This document shows, piece after piece, positions 9,366 through 15,837 of a DNA stretch of 17,118 bases (positions are counted from its first letter, which is position 1; the number at the start of each line of letters is the position of its first letter). The position numbers and the translations under genes are program-made. The notes beneath the pieces were generated by a model. The model made no database searches. It had not been told where the DNA came from and saw nothing but the letters and a program-made list of their open reading frames with translations. The stretch spans positions 1 to 17,118 of the forward strand of contig DASPTT010000088.1 of assembly GCA_035623275.1 (NCBI GenBank). The letters are read 5' to 3'. The stretch is from DASPTT01 sp035623275 (lineage in GTDB: Bacteria; Actinomycetota; Acidimicrobiia; Acidimicrobiales; UBA8190).

Positions 9366-10541
9366 TCAGACCTCGCCGGCCGAGAGGTCGACGTCGTGGG
9401 GCAGCCCCAGGACCCGCTCGGCGATGATGTTGCGCTGCACCTGCGCGGTCCCGCCGCCGATCGTCAGTGCCCGCGCGAAGAGGTAGCCCTTCGACCAGAC
9501 GGCCGACGGCCAGGAGGGCGCGGCCGGGTCGGCCGGCACCCCCCGGAGCCCTGCCTCGGGGCCCGCGTCGGCCAGCACGCCCCAGGCACCGGCAACGGCG
9601 AGCGCCGCCTCCATCACCCGCTGCCCGTGGTCGTCGGCGATGGCCTTGCGCACCGAGGCCTCGGGGCCCGGCGTCCGGCCCGCCAGCGCGGCGCCGATCG
9701 TCCGGAGCCTGATGAGCCGCAGCACCTCGCCCTCGGCCCACACCGACACCAGGCGCTGGCGCAAGAGGGGGTCGGTCGTCCCCCCGGCCCGGCGCACCAG
9801 GTCGACGAGGTCCGCGGCGGTAGGGCCCTGTCCCCACAGCGCCCCCTCCCCCGACAATGACACGCGCTCGTTGCCCAGCGTCACCTTGGCGAGCGCCCAC
9901 CCGCCGTTCTCGGGCCCGACGAGGTTCGCCGCGGGCAGCCGCACCTCGTCGAGGAAGACCTCGTTGAAGGTGTGCTCGCCGCTCATGTCCACGATGGGCC
10001 GGACCGTGAGCCCGGAGGCGTCCATCGGGCAGACGAAGTACGAGATGCCCTTGTGCTTGGTGGCCGACGGGTCGGTCCGGGCGAGCAGGACCCCGAACTG
10101 GGCGACGTGGGCGTAGGAGGTCCACACCTTCTGGCCGCTCACCACCCACTCGTCGCCGTCGCGCACGGCGCGCGTGCGCAGGCCGGCCAGGTCGCTGCCC
10201 GCCCCCGGCTCGCTGAAGAGCTGGCACCAGATCTCCTCCGCGGCGAGCAGGGGGAGCAGGTATCGCCGCTTCTGCTCCTCCGTCCCGGCGTGGAGCAGGG
10301 TGGGCCCGGCCCAGCCGATGCCGATCTGGTTCGACGGCCGGTGCACCTTGGCCCGCCGGAGCTCCTCGTCGATCACGAGCTGTGCCACGGGGTCGGCCGC
10401 GCGCCCCCACGGACGTGGCCAGTGCGGCGCGACGTACCCCGCCTCGGCCAGCTGACGCGCCGTGGGCTCGGGGTGCGCGGCGAGCCAGGCTCGCACCTCG
10501 ACGCGGGCGGGATGGTCGTCACCGGGAAGGGCGAGGTCCAC
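9366..10541 (-). CDS. Acyl-CoA dehydrogenase (FadE family)
   Basis: FAD-dependent enzyme that introduces the alpha-beta double bond into an acyl-CoA. The 391-aa length is typical. CQLFSEPGAGSDLAGL (106-121) is the FAD/substrate signature and GQKVWTSYAHVAQ (136-148) is the flavin strand. The C-terminal signature is IGGGTAQVQRNIIAERVLGLP (361-381). Medium-chain enzymes carry the catalytic Glu in the YEGT motif at this last site; here the residues are Gly-Gly-Gly-Thr. The base must therefore be elsewhere, as in isovaleryl-type enzymes (Glu270 or Glu272 are candidates), or come from a partner subunit as in mycobacterial alpha2beta2 FadE pairs. The GTG start is supported by a -10 box 7 nt upstream. 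It is divergent from, and likely co-controlled with, the acyl-CoA synthetase gene 23 bp away. Confidence 0.93.
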   Translation of the reverse strand: MDLALPGDDHPARVEVRAWLAAHPEPTARQLAEAGYVAPHWPRPWGRAADPVAQLVIDEELRRAKVHRPSNQIGIGWAGPTLLHAGTEEQKRRYLLPLLAAEEIWCQLFSEPGAGSDLAGLRTRAVRDGDEWVVSGQKVWTSYAHVAQFGVLLARTDPSATKHKGISYFVCPMDASGLTVRPIVDMSGEHTFNEVFLDEVRLPAANLVGPENGGWALAKVTLGNERVSLSGEGALWGQGPTAADLVDLVRRAGGTTDPLLRQRLVSVWAEGEVLRLIRLRTIGAALAGRTPGPEASVRKAIADDHGQRVMEAALAVAGAWGVLADAGPEAGLRGVPADPAAPSWPSAVWSKGYLFARALTIGGGTAQVQRNIIAERVLGLPHDVDLSAGEV

Positions 10542-10548
10542 GGCCGGC

Positions 10549-10558
10549 AGCGTAGGCT
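10549..10558. promoter_or_regulatory. Interlocked divergent -10 boxes
   Basis: The 10 bp AGCGTAGGCT contain TAGGCT on the plus strand (10553-10558, six bases before GTG 10565). They also contain TACGCT on the minus strand (10554-10549, seven bases before GTG 10541). The two hexamers share the central TA. This predicts one bidirectional promoter making two leaderless mRNAs, for the acyl-CoA synthetase and the dehydrogenase. No Shine-Dalgarno sequence fits in the 23-bp spacer on either strand. Confidence 0.6.
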
Positions 10559-10564
10559 CACGCG

Positions 10565-12211
10565 GTGACCGATTGGAACTTCGCCGACAGCTGGGAGACG
10601 GTGGCGGCGCTGTTGCCCGACGCTCCTGCCCTCCGCCACGGGGACCGGGTCGTCACCTGGGCCGACTTCGAACGGCGGGCCAACGGCGTGGCCGCCGCCC
10701 TGCTGGCCCACGGGGCCGCCCGACAGGACAAGGTGGCCCACTACCTCTACAACGGGCCGGAATATCTCGAGTCGATGTTCGCCGTCTTCAAGGCGGGCCT
10801 CGTCCCGGTCAACACCAACTACCGCTACGGCGACGACGAGCTGGTCTACCTGTGGGACAACGCCGACGCGGTCGCCGTCGTCTTCCACGGCACGTTCGCC
10901 GAGCGCATCGAGGGCCTGCGGGCCCGGGTGCCGGGCGTGCGCGCCTGGCTGTGGGTGGACGACGGCAGCGGGGCGTGCCCGCCCTGGGCGCTCGCCTACG
11001 AGGAGGCGGCCGCGGCGGGCGGCCCCGATCGCGTCGCCGGCCCGTGGGGTCGCAGCGGCGACGACCTGTTGCTCCTCTACACCGGGGGGACCACCGGGAT
11101 GCCCAAGGGCGTCATGTGGCGTCAAGACGACCTCTTCGCCAAGATCAACGGCGGCAACCTGCTGCGCGTCCCCGAGGACGGCGGCCTCGAGGGCCTGGCC
11201 AAGACCATCGTCGGCGCCGGCCCCGTCCACCTGCCGGCCTGCCCGCTCATGCACGGCACCGGGATGTTCTCGTCCATCGGCGCCCTCGACATCGGGGGAT
11301 GCATCGTGACGCTGACGAACCGGCACTTCGACCCGGTGGAGCTGCTCGAGACGGTCGAGCGCGACAACGTCAACCTGATGGCGATCGTGGGCGACGCCTT
11401 CGCCAAGCCGATCCTGGCCGCGCTCGACGACCGCCCGGGTGCCTACAACCTGTCGACGCTCCTCGCCATCCTGTCGTCGGGGGTGATGTGGAGCGAGGAG
11501 ACCAAACGCGGGCTGCTCAAGCACCACCCGACGATGATGCTCGTCGACGCCTTCTCGTCGTCGGAGGCGCTGGGCATGGGGGCCTCGGTCTCGAGCGGCA
11601 CCTCGGCGGAGCACACGGCCCACTTCACCCTCGGCCCGGGCGTGCGGGTGATCGACCCCGAGACGGACCGGGACGTGGCGCCGGGGTCGGGCGAGCGGGG
11701 GGTGCTCGCCCTCGGCGGCCGCAACCCCCTCGGCTACTACAAGGACGAAGCCAAGTCGACCGCGACCTTCCGGGTCATCGACGGCGTGCGCTACTCGGTG
11801 CCCGGCGACTTCGCGATCGTCGAGGCCGACGGGTCGATCCAGCTGCTCGGGCGCGGCTCCGTGTGCATCAACACCGGCGGCGAGAAGGTCTTCCCCGAGG
11901 AGGTCGAGGAGGTGCTCAAGCGTCACGAGGCCGTGCGGGACGCGGTGGCCGTGGGCGTCCCCGACCCGCGCTTCGGCGAGGTGGTCGCCGCCGTGGTCGA
12001 GCCGCGCCCGGGGATGGCGCTCGGCGAGGACGACGTCATCGCCCACGTCAAGGCCCACCTGGCCCACTACAAGGCGCCCAAGCGCGTGCACTTGGTGGAG
12101 ACGATCGGCCGGGCGCCCACGGGCAAGGTCGACTACGCCCGGCACCGCGCCGAGACCGTCGCCTGGCTGGATGGGGCGGCTGCGGGCGAGGACGTCGAGG
12201 CCGCGGGCTGA
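10565..12211 (+). CDS. fadD: Acyl-CoA synthetase, FadD19-like (ANL superfamily)
   Basis: ATP-dependent enzyme that activates a carboxylic acid to its CoA thioester through an acyl-adenylate. The 548-aa protein has the P-loop LLYTGGTTGMPKG (about 170-182). The Arg/Lys-rich hinge region follows in GYYKDEAKSTATFR, ..YSVPGDFA and LGRGSVCINTGGEKVFPEEVE. The C-terminal catalytic Lys521 is in APTGKVDY. The MWRQDDLF stretch after the P-loop, and the VRYSVPGD and GRGSVCINTGGEKV segments, closely resemble mycobacterial FadD19, which activates C26 cholesterol side-chain acids. The resemblance is from memory, and substrates such as long-chain or other sterol acids remain open. The GTG start is supported by a -10 box at leaderless spacing. 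Divergence from an acyl-CoA dehydrogenase suggests consecutive steps of one beta-oxidation pathway. Confidence 0.93.
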   Translation: MTDWNFADSWETVAALLPDAPALRHGDRVVTWADFERRANGVAAALLAHGAARQDKVAHYLYNGPEYLESMFAVFKAGLVPVNTNYRYGDDELVYLWDNADAVAVVFHGTFAERIEGLRARVPGVRAWLWVDDGSGACPPWALAYEEAAAAGGPDRVAGPWGRSGDDLLLLYTGGTTGMPKGVMWRQDDLFAKINGGNLLRVPEDGGLEGLAKTIVGAGPVHLPACPLMHGTGMFSSIGALDIGGCIVTLTNRHFDPVELLETVERDNVNLMAIVGDAFAKPILAALDDRPGAYNLSTLLAILSSGVMWSEETKRGLLKHHPTMMLVDAFSSSEALGMGASVSSGTSAEHTAHFTLGPGVRVIDPETDRDVAPGSGERGVLALGGRNPLGYYKDEAKSTATFRVIDGVRYSVPGDFAIVEADGSIQLLGRGSVCINTGGEKVFPEEVEEVLKRHEAVRDAVAVGVPDPRFGEVVAAVVEPRPGMALGEDDVIAHVKAHLAHYKAPKRVHLVETIGRAPTGKVDYARHRAETVAWLDGAAAGEDVEAAG

Positions 12212-12221
12212 CGCTCAGCCC
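12205..12221. terminator. Hairpin holding both stop codons, likely bidirectional terminator
   Basis: GGGCTGA (12205-12211) pairs perfectly with TCAGCCC (12215-12221) around a CGC loop. The TGA of the synthetase is the end of the left arm. The TCA in the right arm is the stop of the convergent nucleotidyltransferase gene. CTTGTT follows on the plus strand as a weak T-rich tail. Confidence 0.55.
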
Positions 12222-12958
12222 TTGTTGGCGCCGTTCTCGCGCACGAAGTCGTTGACCCGGTAGTACGCGTCGATCGACTCGCCGGCGTCGCCCCAGAACC
12301 CCTCCAGCACGTCGTAGGCCATCGTGCGCTGCTCGACGTACCAGTTGTTCACGTCGGTGATCTCGAGCTCGCCTCGCCCCGAGGGCTCGAGCGTGGTGAT
12401 CACCTGGAACACCGCCGGGTCGTAGCAGTAGATCCCCGTCACCGCGTACTGGCTGGGCGGGTCGTCGGGCTTCTCGACGATGCGGACGATGCGGCGCTGC
12501 TCGTCGAACTCGGGCACGCCCAGGTGCCGGAGGTGCACGGGATCGCGTTCCTCGGTCAGCACGATCCGGGCACCACCGCCTTGTGCGGCGAAGCGCTCCA
12601 CCGTGCCGCGGAAGCTTCGTTCGACGATGTTGTCGGCCAGCATGACGAGCACGTCGTCGCCGCCGGCGAAGCGCTCGGCGAGGCCGAGGGCCTCGGCGAT
12701 GCCGCCGGGGCGCTCCTGGTAGCCGTAGGTGAGCCGGTCGATCCCGTACTCGTGCCCGTTGCCGAGGAGCCGCAGGAACTCCCCCGCGTGCGTGCCCCCG
12801 GTGACCAGCATGATCTCGGTGATGCCCGCCAGCACCAGGGCCTCGATGGCGTAGTTGATCATCGGGCGGTCGTAGATGGGCAACAGATGCTTGTTCGTGA
12901 TGCGCGTCAGGGGATGCAGGCGCGTGCCGCTCCCCCCCGCCAGGATGACGCCCTTCAT
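12215..12958 (-). CDS. rmlA: Sugar-phosphate nucleotidyltransferase, RmlA-like short form
   Basis: Transfers a nucleotide from dTTP (or another NTP) to a sugar 1-phosphate, typically glucose 1-phosphate, giving the activated sugar for cell-envelope glycans. LAGGSGTRLHPLT (6-18) is the nucleotide-binding loop. NKHLLPIYDRPM (22-33) contains Lys23, and GGIAEAL (85-91) the base/sugar site. Asp109 in LADNIV binds Mg. VEKPDDPPSQYAVTGIYCYD is the sugar-binding segment, and the C-terminal half ends WGDAGESIDAYYRVNDFV. At 247 aa it lacks the last part of the classical 290-aa RmlA, a length seen in many short family members. The strict dTTP/glucose assignment and the symbol are therefore tentative. ATG 12958 is supported by a -10 box 7 nt upstream. 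No other dTDP-rhamnose genes are in the window. Confidence 0.88.
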   Translation of the reverse strand: MKGVILAGGSGTRLHPLTRITNKHLLPIYDRPMINYAIEALVLAGITEIMLVTGGTHAGEFLRLLGNGHEYGIDRLTYGYQERPGGIAEALGLAERFAGGDDVLVMLADNIVERSFRGTVERFAAQGGGARIVLTEERDPVHLRHLGVPEFDEQRRIVRIVEKPDDPPSQYAVTGIYCYDPAVFQVITTLEPSGRGELEITDVNNWYVEQRTMAYDVLEGFWGDAGESIDAYYRVNDFVRENGANKG

Positions 12959-12965
12959 CGCCGGC

Positions 12966-12971
12966 AGCCTA
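12966..12971 (-). promoter_or_regulatory. -10 box of the nucleotidyltransferase, overlapping the upstream stop codon
   Basis: On the minus strand TAGGCT (12971-12966) begins with the TAG stop of the serine hydrolase gene and lies seven bases before ATG 12958. It predicts a leaderless mRNA for the nucleotidyltransferase, independent of the upstream operon. Confidence 0.5.
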
Positions 12972-13856
12972 GGCCCATTGCGCCACCACGGCGTCGGCCA
13001 GGGCGGGCCAGGCCTGTTGCGCCCAGGGCCCGAACGGCGTGTCGGTGAGGCCCGCGCAGGCGACGGCGGCCACCGGGTCCACCCAGGCGAACGTGCCCGA
13101 CCGGCCGAAGTGGCCGAAGGTGGCCGGGCTGTTCGTCCGCCCGGTCCAGTGGGGCACCTTGGCGTCCTTGATCTCGAGGCCCAGTCCCCAGTCGCACGGG
13201 TCGTAGCGCCCGTAGCCGGGCACCACGCCGGCGAGGCCCGGGAACGCCACGGTCGTCGCCTCGGCCAGGGTGCCGGCCGACACCAGGGTCGGGGCCAGCA
13301 GTTCTGCGCACAGGGTGAGCAGGTCCCGCAAGGGGCCGTGCACGCCCGAGGCCGCCGACGCCCCCGGCGCCAGCACGGTGCCGGTCATCGAGAGCGGCTC
13401 GAGGACGCCGGCGACGAGGTAGTCGACGAAAGGCATCGCCGCTCGCGCCGCGAGGTGCTCGGCGAGGACCTCGAAGCCGGCATTGGAGTAGATCCGGCGG
13501 CGGCCCGGGGCGCTCATCGCCACCTGCACGTCCGGCCCGAGGCCCGACGCGTGCGCCAGGAGGTGGCGCACCGTGCTCCGGGGCGGTCCGGCGGGCTCGT
13601 CGAGCGCCAGCGTCCCCTCCTCCACGGCCACGAGCACGGCCAGGGTCACGAGGACCTTGGAGACCGACGCCCAGGCGTACGACCGGTGCTCGTCGCCGAC
13701 GGCGTCGACGACGTCGACCGCCGGCGACACGCCGGCGCGACCGGTCGCCGGGTCCCTGCGGACCACGCCGACCGACGCGGACCGCACCGGCCATCGCTCG
13801 ACGAGGGCGAGCGCTCGGGGGGCCGCCGGGGGCGGGAGCGGGACCGGGGTGGGCAC
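12969..13856 (-). CDS. Serine hydrolase of the beta-lactamase / class C penicillin-binding fold
   Basis: A 295-aa member of the beta-lactamase/esterase superfamily. The three hallmark motifs are present: SVSK at 64-67 (nucleophile Ser64, Lys67), YSN at 123-125 (Tyr123 general base) and HFG at 249-251 in place of KTG. HxG is usual for the EstB/DD-peptidase-like branch. HLLAHASGLG (98-107) is another typical segment. Members hydrolyse esters, D-amino peptides or beta-lactams. The protein is shorter than the usual 350-400 aa, and its Pro-rich N-terminus (MPTPVPLPPP) is not a signal peptide. Inference: cytoplasmic esterase or amidase rather than a cell-wall enzyme. The GTG start lies 7 bp after the phzF stop with no own promoter, so it is probably co-transcribed with phzF. 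Confidence 0.85.
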   Translation of the reverse strand: MPTPVPLPPPAAPRALALVERWPVRSASVGVVRRDPATGRAGVSPAVDVVDAVGDEHRSYAWASVSKVLVTLAVLVAVEEGTLALDEPAGPPRSTVRHLLAHASGLGPDVQVAMSAPGRRRIYSNAGFEVLAEHLAARAAMPFVDYLVAGVLEPLSMTGTVLAPGASAASGVHGPLRDLLTLCAELLAPTLVSAGTLAEATTVAFPGLAGVVPGYGRYDPCDWGLGLEIKDAKVPHWTGRTNSPATFGHFGRSGTFAWVDPVAAVACAGLTDTPFGPWAQQAWPALADAVVAQWA

Positions 13857-13863
13857 GGGGGTC

Positions 13864-14628
13864 TCAGGCGTGCAGTGTGGTCGTGGCGACGGTCACGGCC
13901 TGGCCCGACAGCACGACGCGGTCCCCGGCCAGCCGCATCCGGACGATCCCCCCGCGTGCGGAGGCCTGCTCGCCCACCAGCGACGACCGCCCCAGACGCT
14001 CGGACCAGTAGCAGGCCAGCGTGCAGTGGGCCGACCCGGTGACGGGGTCCTCGGGGATCCCCACGTTGGGCCCGAACACGCGGCTCACGCAGTCGACGCC
14101 GGCCCGGTCGGACGCCGCCGTCACGATCAGGGCACGCGACCCGAGCGCGGCGACGGCGCCGAGGTCGGGCACCATCGACCGCACGGCCTCGGCGTCGGCC
14201 AGCTCCACCAGGACGTCGTCACGTCCACGCCCCCATCGACGGGCGGGAAGGCCGAGGCCGCCGCCCGGGGCGGCCACGACGGCGGGCGGATCGGCGGGGA
14301 AGTCCATGTCGATCCAGCCGCCCTCCCCCGGCGTGCACCGGAGGACGCCGCGGCGGGTGTGGAAGGTCCCCGACCCGCCCAGCACGTGCGCCGTGGCCAG
14401 GGTGGCGTGCCCGCACAGGTCCACCTCGGCGTAGGGCGTGAACCAGCGCAGGTCGTGCTCGCCGTCAGCGCGGGGCACGGCGAAGGCGGTCTCCGACAGA
14501 GACATCTCCCGCGCCACGAGCTGCATGCGGTCGTCCGCGGGGAACGCGGGGACGACCGCCACGGCCGCGGGGTTCCCGGTGAAGGGACGGTCGGTGAAGG
14601 CGTCGACGACGGCGAGCTCGAGCGGCAT
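13864..14628 (-). CDS. PhzF-family isomerase-like protein
   Basis: A 254-aa protein with the two-lobed diaminopimelate-epimerase-like fold of PhzF. PhzF itself isomerises trans-2,3-dihydro-3-hydroxyanthranilate in phenazine synthesis, but most bacterial homologues are outside phenazine clusters and have unknown substrates. Motifs: VVDAFTDRPFTGNPAAV (7-23), MSLSETAFA with the catalytic Glu46, EVDLCGHATLATAHVL (68-83) and GIPEDPVTGSAHCTLACYW in the second lobe. The last two are the mirrored active-site loops of the fold. No other phenazine genes are present, so a phenazine role is unlikely. ATG 14628 follows a TAACGT -10 box at leaderless spacing. The serine hydrolase gene follows after 7 bp and is probably in the same transcript. 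Confidence 0.9.
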   Translation of the reverse strand: MPLELAVVDAFTDRPFTGNPAAVAVVPAFPADDRMQLVAREMSLSETAFAVPRADGEHDLRWFTPYAEVDLCGHATLATAHVLGGSGTFHTRRGVLRCTPGEGGWIDMDFPADPPAVVAAPGGGLGLPARRWGRGRDDVLVELADAEAVRSMVPDLGAVAALGSRALIVTAASDRAGVDCVSRVFGPNVGIPEDPVTGSAHCTLACYWSERLGRSSLVGEQASARGGIVRMRLAGDRVVLSGQAVTVATTTLHA

Positions 14629-14634
14629 GGCGCG

Positions 14635-14640
14635 ACGTTA
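14635..14640 (-). promoter_or_regulatory. -10 box of the PhzF-family gene
   Basis: On the minus strand TAACGT (14640-14635) is followed by six bases and then ATG 14628. It sits in the 29-bp gap after the membrane-protein gene. It predicts a leaderless phzF-hydrolase transcript. Confidence 0.5.
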
Positions 14641-14657
14641 GGCCGCGCCGGGTCGGG

Positions 14658-15512
14658 TCAGAGCCGGACGTCCACCCGCGACGAGGAGAGCGCGGCGCGG
14701 GCACCGGTCCCCGCCGCGCCCGGCATCGCCCCCGCGGCGCCCGGCATCGCCCCCGCGGCACCCGCCACCGCGCCGGCGTCACCCGGTCGCGGACCGGCGG
14801 AGGACAGCCGCCGCAACGCGCGGGGGGTGACCCAGCCGACGGCGACGAGCAGGGCCCCCGTCGCGCACAGGGTCTCGGACAGGGCGCGCAGGGGCACCGT
14901 GGCGTCGAGCTCGGCCCGGGCGACGTTGCCCGCCCAGCCGTGTGCCTGCCCCAGTCCGGTTGCCGCGGGGATACCCCACCCCAGCAGCAGCGGCATGCCA
15001 CCCGCGACCACGCCCCACCACCCGACGTGGCGCAGCACCCGGAAGCGGTCGACCGCCAGCGCGAAGCCGACGAGCACGAGCGCGGCGGCCATGCCGAGAC
15101 CCAGCTTGGCGTCGGGCTGCAGCTGCGCCAGCTCGCGATCGATGCTCCGTCCCACCGGCGGCAGGGTCAACGGATGGGCGGCCAGCACCGGCGTCAGGGC
15201 CGGGTCGGCCCTCACCAGCGCGTCGTGCAGCGCGGTGGCGGGGTTGCCCGAGGACAAGGCGCTTCGCACCGAGGGCTGGTTCAGCGCGCCGGTCACCGCC
15301 GCACGTGTCGACGGCGACAGGCCGGCCGCGCCCGACTGGGCCTGGAGCTGCGCCTCGACCGCCCGCTCCTCGGAGTGCAAGGCCAGGGACCCGAGCACCG
15401 GGAACTCCTGGGTGACGACCGCCTGGACCCACCAGGCGCCGAGCGCCAGCGATCCGACGACGAGACCGAGCGCGACGAGCGCCCCGGCGGCGACCCTCCG
15501 GCCTCGGTCCAC
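14658..15512 (-). CDS. Conserved-looking hypothetical membrane protein, four predicted helices
   Basis: I do not recognise a family. The 284-aa protein starts with a basic MDRGRR and a hydrophobic helix (about 8-30). A soluble, probably extracytoplasmic segment (about 31-134) contains several Ala/Leu helices, e.g. ALNQPSVRSALSSG. Three more hydrophobic segments follow (about 135-154, 163-186 and 208-229). The C-terminus (about 230-284) is basic and then low-complexity, with a 7-residue repeat AGAMPGA, likely cytoplasmic and disordered. The helix-loop-three-helix layout recalls FtsX/MacB-type proteins only superficially; no sequence match supports that. The GTG start follows a G-rich stretch that can act as ribosome binding site. 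It lies 12 bp after the 67-aa gene, so the two are probably co-transcribed. Confidence 0.75.
   Translation of the reverse strand: MDRGRRVAAGALVALGLVVGSLALGAWWVQAVVTQEFPVLGSLALHSEERAVEAQLQAQSGAAGLSPSTRAAVTGALNQPSVRSALSSGNPATALHDALVRADPALTPVLAAHPLTLPPVGRSIDRELAQLQPDAKLGLGMAAALVLVGFALAVDRFRVLRHVGWWGVVAGGMPLLLGWGIPAATGLGQAHGWAGNVARAELDATVPLRALSETLCATGALLVAVGWVTPRALRRLSSAGPRPGDAGAVAGAAGAMPGAAGAMPGAAGTGARAALSSSRVDVRL
14716..14757. repeat. Two perfect tandem 21-bp units in the membrane-protein gene
   Basis: Two identical 21-bp copies (14716-14736 and 14737-14757) plus a partial third encode AGAMPGA repeats in the C-terminal tail of the membrane protein. The unit is a multiple of three, so copy-number change keeps the frame. 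Confidence 0.85.
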
Positions 15513-15524
15513 GTGCGCCCCCCG

Positions 15525-15728
15525 TCAGGAGGCCTTCGCCGCGATCCAGTCGCTCGCCGGCTGGGTGTGGACGAGCGCCCAGTCCTCGACGAACCCGTCG
15601 ACCGAGAAATCGCGCTCGGCGCCGCAGGTGCACGACGCGTGCTCCCAGGCACGACGGCCCTTCACGGGCTCGATCGACACCAGATGCGTCCGGTCGTCAG
15701 CCGCTGCGTTCTCACCGAGTCGGGCCAT
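15525..15728 (-). CDS. Small 67-aa protein with CxC motif, unknown function
   Basis: I do not recognise a family. The start ATG 15728 is fixed by a perfect AAAGGAG ribosome binding site seven bases upstream; in-frame codons further upstream would add a low-complexity Ser/Arg/Pro stretch and are rejected. The protein is soluble, with no signal peptide or membrane helix. A charged N-terminus is followed by WEHASCTCGAERDF (28-41), with His30, Cys33 and Cys35. It then has an acidic/aromatic C-terminal half, VDGFVEDWALVHTQPASDW. The CxC and nearby His could bind a metal together with His54, but one CxC alone is not a known zinc finger. It lies between ftsX (109 bp upstream) and the membrane protein (12 bp downstream). 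A link to either is only positional. Confidence 0.75.
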   Translation of the reverse strand: MARLGENAAADDRTHLVSIEPVKGRRAWEHASCTCGAERDFSVDGFVEDWALVHTQPASDWIAAKAS

Positions 15729-15837
15729 GGGGGCACTCCTTTGCGATCTCCGCCGCTCCCCTACAGGCATCGGCGTCACGCCCGATCGCCTTGAGCCAGG
15801 TGAGCAGGACCCGGGGGAAGGCACCCGGCGCCGGCCG
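15729..15837. other. 109-bp gap after ftsX
   Basis: The gap between the ftsX stop and the 67-aa gene contains the latter's ribosome binding site at its left end. I see no clear hairpin with a T-run and no TANNNT at leaderless spacing. Whether transcription from ftsEX continues into the small gene stays open. The smpB-ssrA genes that often follow ftsEX are not here. Confidence 0.5.
15736..15742 (-). promoter_or_regulatory. Ribosome binding site of the 67-aa gene
   Basis: AAAGGAG on the minus strand, seven bases before ATG 15728. It is the strongest Shine-Dalgarno match in the window and decides the start of the small gene. Confidence 0.85.

Noticed and set aside
13864..14628. Phenazine biosynthesis cluster
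   Set aside because: Only a PhzF-like protein is present. No phzA/B/D/E/G genes are nearby, and the family is broad.
15729..15837. Riboswitch or smpB/ssrA remnant after ftsX
   Set aside because: I see no conserved riboswitch core, no tmRNA-like ends and no SmpB reading frame.
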